Assembly: GCA_027489295.1 (NCBI GenBank)
Contig: JAIYAA010000167.1
Coordinates: forward strand, 1-13,426
Source: Sphingomonadales bacterium
GTDB lineage: Bacteria; Pseudomonadota; Alphaproteobacteria; Sphingomonadales; Sphingomonadaceae
Direction of reading: 5' to 3'
DNA length: 13,426 nt
In this document: piece by piece, positions 7,397-13,426 of the stretch
How the letters are laid out: every line of letters begins with the position of its first letter
How positions within the stretch are numbered: position 1 is the first letter of the stretch
Translations under genes and position numbers: made by a program
The notes under the pieces: generated by a model
The model's database searches: none
What the model saw: the letters and a program-made list of their open reading frames with translations, nothing else
Told to the model about the DNA's origin: nothing

Positions 7397-9439
7397 CTAC
7401 AGCGTCCGCCGGATCTGCACGTACATATACTGCCCCCGCCGCTGCGTGCGGCGTTCGCGGTACAGCAGCGGCGAGGCGTTGCGCTCGCCGGTGTAGAGGT
7501 CGCGGTCATAGATCCGCGCCGCGTTGAGGATGTTGCCGGCATCCAGCCGGATCGCCAGCCGCTTGCTCGGTTTCCAGATGGTGTAGACTTCGAGCGCCGG
7601 CTCCACCTCGGTCGTGCGATATTCGCTGATGCGGTAGATTCGCGTGGTCGGCTGGCCGCAGCTGCCATAGATGCCGTAGGTGAAGCGGCCGCCGAACAGG
7701 TCCTGGCTGAAGCTGCCGCTACAGGTGAAGGGCTGCTCGTTGGTATAGCGCCGCCGCTCGCCGGTGAGCGGATCGGTGACGTGGCTGCGCACCACCGATG
7801 CGTTGCCGCGGAACCGCGCATCCTTGATGCCCAGCTTGTCGAACGGCAGCGTCAGCGTGCTGCCCAGCGTGTCGCGGGTGCCGTTGCCGATATTGCCGAT
7901 CGCGTCATAGCCGCCGTCGAGCGGGATATAGTCGATCACATGCCGCGTCGCCTCGTGCTTGGCGCTCAGCTCCAATGCGCCCTTGCTCCAGAAGCGGTGC
8001 TCGTAGACGCCCTCCAGCGTCAGCGTCTGCTCGGGCACCAGATCGCCATTGCCGGCGCGCACCGTGCCCAGGTTGATCTCGGTCGCCGCGACGAAATCGT
8101 TGAAGTCGAGCTGGCTGACGCTCTGCTCGATGCGCAGCCGCACCTGGTCGCGCTGGTTCGGCCGCAGGGTCAGCTGCACGCGCGGCTTGGGGTAGAAGAA
8201 GGAGCGGGCGCGTCGAGTATCGGCGTCGGCGGCGATGCGCGACACTTCGGTGCGCATGCCGGCTTCCAGCGTGACGCGGCTGGAGGGCTGCCAGCGCGCC
8301 AACCCGAACAGCTCGCCGCGGACCTCGCTCACGAACACCTTCTGGTCCGGCAGCGGCACGGGAACGCCCTGCTCGGCATAGGCGGTGCGGTTGTCGAGGA
8401 AATTGTAGGCGATCTCGCCGCCGCCTTCGAACGACAGCGTCTTGCTCGACTTGTAGCGCAGGACCGGGCGCAAGATCGATTCGCCGTTCCGTGATTGCTG
8501 GCCGAAGGTGGAGACGAAGCCGCCGGCATTGGTGGTAGAATCATAGCCGGTATGGCCCAGCCGCTGCAGCGCGATCAGCTCCAGCTCGCCTTTCCCGCCC
8601 AGCGACCTGGTCCAGTTGGCGCCCAGTTCACCCTTCCATTGATGGGTGATATCGGTCGCCTGGCCGCTGCTTCCCGTGCCTTCCAGCAGCTTCACCGTCA
8701 GGCTGGTCGGATAGTCGAAATAGTCTGCCCGGGCGTTGACCGTCAGCAGGCCGCCGCCGGCCGCGCGCTGCAATGAGGCGCGCAGCGTCGCGGTGCGATC
8801 GCGATCCCACTGCTCCAGGCTGTGGCGCTGCAGCAGATTTCCCCCCGCGTCCTGGCGGGTACGGATGCCCTGCGACGTGTAATTGGTGCGATCGCTCAGC
8901 ACCTCCAGCGATACTTCGTCGCGTCGATCGCCGTCGCGCCGCGCATATTGCAGCGTCAGGTCCGGGCCGACATAGCCGTCGCGGTAGATATAGCTCTGGA
9001 GGTTGATCAGCTTCTCGGTGGAGGCCGTGCGCTTCAGCACCACATTGGCGATCACCGCCCGGCCCTGCATGTCGATGCCCGGCGCGCCGCCGCGGATCAG
9101 CTCGATACGGGCGACGCTGCCCGCGCTGATCCGGCGAAGGACTTCGCCCAGCCCATCGGTCTTGGAGGCGGGGGGCTTGCCGTCTATCAGCACGTTGCCG
9201 GTATTGCCGGCGATCCCGCGCGCATCGCCATTGCCGATGTCCAGCGTGAAGCCGGGCAGGCGCTGCACCATGTCCAGCGCCGTCGGCAGCGCGGTGTTCG
9301 CGAAGAAGTCCGGGCCATAGACCAGCACGCCGGCAGGCGCTGTGGACTGCGCGCCTGCGGTTGCATCCCCTTGCTGCTGCGCCTGGGCTGTTACGGGGCA
9401 AGCCAACGCCGCGGCCGCCAATACGCACCGAACTTTCAT
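7397..9439 (-). CDS. TonB-dependent outer-membrane receptor
   Basis: The 680-residue protein has a Sec signal peptide (MKVRCVLAAAALACPVTAQA, cleavage likely after Ala20). After a short linker comes a TonB-receptor plug at about 40-135, with ALPTALDMVQRLPGF, the NVLIDGKPP strand, ISAGSVARIELIRGG and a closing VIANVVLKRT. A long beta-barrel with repeated amphipathic strands and aromatic residues follows, ending YMYVQIRRTL. It would import a scarce ligand across the outer membrane using TonB energy. The substrate cannot be identified, and the plug and barrel look more like the outer-membrane beta-barrel family 3 type than like BtuB. Start: ATG at 9439 begins the signal peptide, while an upstream in-frame extension adds 24 residues without sense. 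The ribosome binding site is weak. It is convergent with the methionine operon and follows the HI0933-family gene after 143 bases in the same direction, in which I found no convincing promoter. Confidence 0.9.
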   Translation of the reverse strand: MKVRCVLAAAALACPVTAQAQQQGDATAGAQSTAPAGVLVYGPDFFANTALPTALDMVQRLPGFTLDIGNGDARGIAGNTGNVLIDGKPPASKTDGLGEVLRRISAGSVARIELIRGGAPGIDMQGRAVIANVVLKRTASTEKLINLQSYIYRDGYVGPDLTLQYARRDGDRRDEVSLEVLSDRTNYTSQGIRTRQDAGGNLLQRHSLEQWDRDRTATLRASLQRAAGGGLLTVNARADYFDYPTSLTVKLLEGTGSSGQATDITHQWKGELGANWTRSLGGKGELELIALQRLGHTGYDSTTNAGGFVSTFGQQSRNGESILRPVLRYKSSKTLSFEGGGEIAYNFLDNRTAYAEQGVPVPLPDQKVFVSEVRGELFGLARWQPSSRVTLEAGMRTEVSRIAADADTRRARSFFYPKPRVQLTLRPNQRDQVRLRIEQSVSQLDFNDFVAATEINLGTVRAGNGDLVPEQTLTLEGVYEHRFWSKGALELSAKHEATRHVIDYIPLDGGYDAIGNIGNGTRDTLGSTLTLPFDKLGIKDARFRGNASVVRSHVTDPLTGERRRYTNEQPFTCSGSFSQDLFGGRFTYGIYGSCGQPTTRIYRISEYRTTEVEPALEVYTIWKPSKRLAIRLDAGNILNAARIYDRDLYTGERNASPLLYRERRTQRRGQYMYVQIRRTL

Positions 9440-9582
9440 CCCGAACCGAATTGTCCCCCCCGGCCAACACGATAGCAGCCTTGGGCAGCAAGTCTGATCC
9501 CAGCCGCACAACTAGTGCAAACGAAAAGCATCCCAATCGGAATTTTGCATGAGCGCGCGTGCTGTTTGCGCAACAGATAGGG

Positions 9583-10767
9583 CTAAAGCGCCTGTGCCGC
9601 CGCCCACCCGCTGGCCCAGGCCCATTGGAAGTTGTAGCCGCCCAGCCAGCCGGTGACGTCCACCGCCTCGCCGATCGCGTACAGGCCGGGCATGCGGCGC
9701 GACTCCATGGTCTGTGACGAAAGCTCGCCGGTGCTGATGCCGCCGACGGTCACCTCCGCCTTGGCGAAGCCTTCGGTGCCGTTGGGCGCGAAGGTCCAGC
9801 CGGCGAGCTGTGCTTCCGCCTGCTCCAGCAACGCATCGCGGCAATTGCCAAGCTCGGCGGGCAGCGCGATGCGTTCGGCCAAGGTGGTTGCTAGGCGATC
9901 GGGCAAATGGCGGTTCAGCAGGCCCCGCAAGCCCAGGCGGGGCTCGCTGCGCTTGGCCTCGCGCAGCCAGCCCCGGGGCTGATCGGGCAGGAAGTCGATC
10001 GCGATGTGCTCGCCATGCTTCCAGTAGGAGGAGACCTGCAGGATCGCAGGGCCGGACAGGCCGCGATGGGTGAACAGCGCAGCTTCGCGGAACGCCGTCT
10101 TGCCGGCGCGCGCGGCGACAGGGGTGGCGACGCCGGAGAGCTCGCGGAACAGTGCCTGATCAGGGCCGAGGGTGAGGGGGACCAGCGCCGGGCGCGGCTC
10201 CACCACCTTGAGGCCGAAGCGGCGGGCGAGATCATAGGCGAAGCCCGTCGCGCCGAGCTTGGGAATCGCCGGGCCGCCGGTGGCGATGACGAGCGCAGGG
10301 GCTTCCGCCACGCCCTTGGCCGTGGTCACGCGAAAACGGTCATCGGCATGGTCGACATCGGTGATCGCGGCGCCGAGCTGGATCGTCACCCCGCCCAGTG
10401 CGCATTCGCCCAGCAGCAGCTCGACGATCTGCCGCGCCGAACCGTCGCAGAACAGCTGGCCCAGCGTCTTCTCATGCCAGGCGATGCCGTGCTGCTCGAC
10501 CAGCGCGAGGAAGTCCTGCGCGGTGTAGCGGCCCAGCGCCGACTTGGCGAAATGCGGGTTGGCGGAGAGGTAGCGATCGGGCACGGTGCCGAGATTGGTG
10601 AAGTTGCACCGGCCACCGCCCGAGATCAGGATCTTCTTGCCCGGCGCCTCGGCATGGTCGAGCAGCAGGACCTTGCGGCCGCGCTGGCCGGCCATGGCCG
10701 CGCAGAACATCCCCGCCGCGCCGGCGCCGAGGATGATCGCGTCATGGGTGCCGAGGGATGCGTGCAT
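9583..10767 (-). CDS. HI0933/YhiN-family NAD(P)/FAD-dependent oxidoreductase
   Basis: The 394-residue flavoprotein belongs to the HI0933-like (YhiN, also named BaiN/RdsA) family. The N-terminus has the dinucleotide-binding GAGAAG (14-19) in AIILGAGAAGMFCAA. This is followed by the family signature KKILISGGGRCNFTN (about 44-58), then VIATGGPAIPKLGATGFAYDLA near the middle. A C-terminal FAD segment reads GLYAIGEAVDVTGWLGGYNFQWAWASGW. Length and motif order are typical and complete. The biochemical role of family members is mostly unsettled, so no substrate is proposed. The start at 10767 precedes the nucleotide-binding strand by only a few residues and has no strong Shine-Dalgarno sequence. The gene follows the lpdA terminator (10806-10832), so it probably has its own promoter. 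The stop is TAG at 9583-9585, 143 bases before the receptor start. Confidence 0.92.
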   Translation of the reverse strand: MHASLGTHDAIILGAGAAGMFCAAMAGQRGRKVLLLDHAEAPGKKILISGGGRCNFTNLGTVPDRYLSANPHFAKSALGRYTAQDFLALVEQHGIAWHEKTLGQLFCDGSARQIVELLLGECALGGVTIQLGAAITDVDHADDRFRVTTAKGVAEAPALVIATGGPAIPKLGATGFAYDLARRFGLKVVEPRPALVPLTLGPDQALFRELSGVATPVAARAGKTAFREAALFTHRGLSGPAILQVSSYWKHGEHIAIDFLPDQPRGWLREAKRSEPRLGLRGLLNRHLPDRLATTLAERIALPAELGNCRDALLEQAEAQLAGWTFAPNGTEGFAKAEVTVGGISTGELSSQTMESRRMPGLYAIGEAVDVTGWLGGYNFQWAWASGWAAAQAL

Positions 10768-10805
10768 GGGAGTGCCGATAGCGCGGTTCCGGGGCCCCGA
10801 ACAGC

Positions 10806-10832
10806 AAAACGCCGCCGGAGATACCGGCGGCG
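10806..10832 (-). terminator. Intrinsic terminator of lpdA
   Basis: On the minus strand a 9-bp perfect GC stem (CGCCGCCGG, loop TATCT, CCGGCGGCG) is followed directly by TTTTG. It lies 26 bases after the lpdA stop and ahead of the next minus-strand gene. Stem, short loop and T-run make this the clearest terminator in the window. It implies that the HI0933-family gene is not simply part of the odhB-lpdA transcript. Confidence 0.85.
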
Positions 10833-10857
10833 CCTGCTTGGGTCCGGGATGACCGGA

Positions 10858-12252
<1,395 letters not shown>

Positions 12253-12290
12253 TTTCCGCTCCATGCGTGCGCCGCGTCAGGCGCCTTGCC

Positions 12291-12318
12291 GTGCTCCTGC
12301 GAACGCAGGAGCCCAGGG
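12291..12318 (+). repeat. Palindromic repeat, copy 1 (single arm)
   Basis: A 28-base unit has the hairpin GCTCCTGCG-AA-CGCAGGAGC followed by CCAGGG. It recurs in the same orientation at 12669-12696 and inverted at 12719-12746. The bases that follow (12321-12333, GCGAGGGACGTTC) match 11 of 13 positions of the spacer in the complete doublet (12703-12715). This copy is therefore probably a doublet that has lost its second arm. It lies 38 bases upstream of lpdA on that gene's strand. Confidence 0.8.
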
Positions 12319-12357
12319 TTGCGAGGGACGTTCTTCGATCCAGCGCCATCGCGCGAC

Positions 12358-12649
12358 TCAGCCGAAGAGCGTCCCGTACAAATCCTTCCACTGCGGGTTG
12401 TCGCGTTCGATCAGCTCGATCTTCCACGCCCGCTTCCATTTCTTCATCTGGCGTGCGCGAAGCCGCGCTCCGTCCAGATCCTCATGCGCCTCGTACCAGA
12501 CGAGGTGCTTGCAGCCTCTGTCCTTGGTGAAGCCCTCGATCATGCCGGTGCGGTGCTGGTACGCTCTGGCGGGCAAGTCGCTGGTCGATTCCGACATAGA
12601 TCGTGCCGTTGCGCTTGTTCGCCTTGATGTACACGCAGCCGGATTTCGT
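12358..12649 (-). pseudogene. GIY-YIG nuclease-domain protein, frameshifted
   Basis: Two frames together give a small single-domain GIY-YIG (UPF0213-like) nuclease. The first part reads KSGCVYIKANKRNGTIYVGI and carries the VYI and YVG core of the motif. The second reads TSDLPARAYQHRTGMIEGF, then KHLVWYEAHEDLDGARLRARQ, then MKKWKRAWKIELIE and NPQWKDLYGTLFG at a proper stop. The join needs removal of one base at about 12586, after which YVGITSDL is restored, matching the usual YVGVTSDL pattern. No ATG precedes the first part outside the repeat. The codon before KSG is ACG (12649-12647), where a start would be expected, so the ancestral start may be mutated. The gene lies between palindromic repeats in the gap between odhB and lpdA. 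A single-base sequencing error could mimic the frameshift, so pseudogene status is probable, not proven. Confidence 0.75.
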
Positions 12650-12668
12650 AGGGCTTCTCCTCGGTTCC

Positions 12669-12746
12669 GTGCTCCTGCGGAAGCAGGAGCCCAGGGCCAC
12701 AAGCGATGTACGTTCCTACCCTGGGCCCCCGCTTTCGCGGGGGCAC
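12669..12746. repeat. Palindromic repeat doublet (REPIN-like), copies 2 and 3
   Basis: Two 28-base arms in inverted orientation (12669-12696 and 12719-12746) with a 22-base spacer can pair along their length (GTGCTCCTGC…CCCAGGG against CCCTGGG…GGGGGCAC). Each also forms its own hairpin: GCTCCTGC/GCAGGAGC on the left and CCCCCGC/GCGGGGG on the right. Compensating differences between the arms' inner stems suggest selection for, or descent through, hairpin structure. It ends 8 bases after the odhB stop, read on the minus strand, and could act on the odhB 3' end. Confidence 0.85.
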
Positions 12747-12754
12747 AAGTTGTA

Positions 12755-13426
12755 TCAGAGGTCGATCAGCAGACGGGTCGGATCCTCGATCGCGTTCTTG
12801 ATCGCGACGAGGAAGGTCACCGCCTCGCGGCCGTCGATCAGGCGGTGATCGTAGCTGAGCGCGAGGTACATCATCGGGCGGACAACGACCTGGCCGTTAC
12901 GAACGACCGGGCGCTCCTCGATGCGGTGCAGGCCGAGCACGGCCGACTGCGGCGGGTTGATGATCGGGGTCGACATCAGCGAGCCGAACACGCCGCCGTT
13001 GGAGATGGTGAAGGTACCGCCCTTCATCTCGTCCATCTTCAGCGTGCCGTCCTTGGCGCGCTTGCCGAAGTCGCCGATCGTGCGCTCGATGCCCGCGACC
13101 GACAGGTCCTGCGCATCGCGGATCACCGGCACGACCAGGCCCTGCGGGGCCGAGACCGCGACCGAGATGTCGCAATAATCGTGATAGACGATCTCGTCGC
13201 CTTCGATCGAGCCGTTGACGCCGGGGAGGTCCTTCAGCGCCATGCACGCGGCCTTCACGAAGAAGCCCATGAAGCCCAGGCGGACGCCGTGCTTCTTCTC
13301 GAACAGATCCTTGTACTTGGCGCGCGCCTCGATCACCGCGGTCATGTCCACGTCGTTGAACGTGGTGAGCATGGCGGCGGTGTTCTGCGCTTCCTTGAGG
13401 CGCTTGGCGACGGTCTGGCGCAGGCG
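12755..13426 (-). CDS. sucB: 2-oxoglutarate dehydrogenase E2 (dihydrolipoyl succinyltransferase), C-terminal part
   Basis: The visible 223 residues are the catalytic domain of the E2 of the 2-oxoglutarate dehydrogenase complex (also called OdhB). It transfers succinyl groups from lipoamide to CoA. The frame runs off the right edge with [45 protein letters not shown] is characteristic of SucB and distinguishes it from the pyruvate E2. Further on come [15 protein letters not shown] and the catalytic [13 protein letters not shown] (HxxxDG). It ends [11 protein letters not shown] and TGA at 12757-12755. The lipoyl and E1/E3-binding domains lie outside the window. lpdA follows on the same strand after 502 bases that contain a nuclease pseudogene and repeats, so the usual E2-E3 adjacency has been stretched. 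Confidence 0.96.
   Translation of the reverse strand, partial: RLRQTVAKRLKEAQNTAAMLTTFNDVDMTAVIEARAKYKDLFEKKHGVRLGFMGFFVKAACMALKDLPGVNGSIEGDEIVYHDYCDISVAVSAPQGLVVPVIRDAQDLSVAGIERTIGDFGKRAKDGTLKMDEMKGGTFTISNGGVFGSLMSTPIINPPQSAVLGLHRIEERPVVRNGQVVVRPMMYLALSYDHRLIDGREAVTFLVAIKNAIEDPTRLLIDL

Noticed and set aside
7397..9439. The receptor as a BtuB-type cobalamin importer serving MetH
   Set aside because: Proximity is the only support. It is on the opposite strand, there is no cobalamin riboswitch upstream, and the plug and barrel do not look like BtuB.
9506..9518. Short dyad GCAC-N5-GTGC upstream of the receptor gene as an operator
   Set aside because: Only four bases per half-site, expected by chance in this GC-rich sequence, with no adjacent regulator gene or clear promoter.
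12253..12264. Start of lpdA four codons earlier (MERKMAEY)
   Set aside because: That ATG overlaps the GGAG that is well placed for the ATG at 12252, and the family normally begins just before the FAD-binding strand.
12291..12746. CRISPR array or short tandem repeat
   Set aside because: There are only three copies, irregularly spaced and in mixed orientation, with a gene remnant between them. The units are palindromic doublets.

Overview
The window is GC-rich DNA in which every recognisable gene has the codon bias and gene content of an alphaproteobacterium. A sphingomonad (Sphingomonas or a close relative) fits best. The pointers are a two-polypeptide cobalamin-dependent methionine synthase, an ArsR-methyltransferase fusion regulator next to metF, a TonB-dependent receptor of the kind abundant in that family, and several short GC-rich palindromic intergenic repeats. 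No tRNA, rRNA, CRISPR array or complete insertion sequence was seen.

Layout. (1) 1-1437, minus strand: a small lipoprotein, an aldo/keto reductase and the first 74 codons of an unrecognised protein, closely spaced and probably co-transcribed. (2) 1438-1554: a divergent intergenic region with a perfect 22-bp AT-rich palindrome overlapping a good promoter. (3) 1555-7342, plus strand: a methionine/SAM-cycle operon, in order the SahR-like regulator, metF, the homocysteine-methyltransferase part of MetH, and the folate/B12/AdoMet part of MetH. Regulator and metF overlap by 4 bases. The next two gaps each hold a long two-armed inverted repeat resembling a REPIN. (4) 7343-9439: a palindrome, then a TonB-dependent receptor on the minus strand. 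(5) 9583-10767, minus: a flavoprotein of the HI0933/YhiN family. (6) 10806-13426, minus: the 3' part of the 2-oxoglutarate dehydrogenase E2 gene, a 502-base gap, lpdA (E3) and a clear terminator. The gap contains a frameshifted GIY-YIG nuclease pseudogene between copies of another palindromic repeat.

How the genes work together. MetF makes 5-methyl-tetrahydrofolate. The two MetH chains use it, with cobalamin, to remethylate homocysteine to methionine. The regulator at the head of the operon probably senses S-adenosylhomocysteine or SAM and represses its own promoter through the 22-bp palindrome. OdhB and LpdA are the E2 and E3 of the TCA-cycle 2-oxoglutarate dehydrogenase complex. The lipoprotein, receptor and flavoprotein have no evident functional link to these pathways.

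The most unusual features are the operator/promoter with an almost leaderless regulator transcript, the split metH with REPIN-like elements at both intergenic junctions just upstream of start codons, and the decayed GIY-YIG gene with palindromic repeats inside an odhB-lpdA operon. I saw no clear candidate for a wholly new multi-gene system. The GIY-YIG/repeat association is the nearest thing to one.
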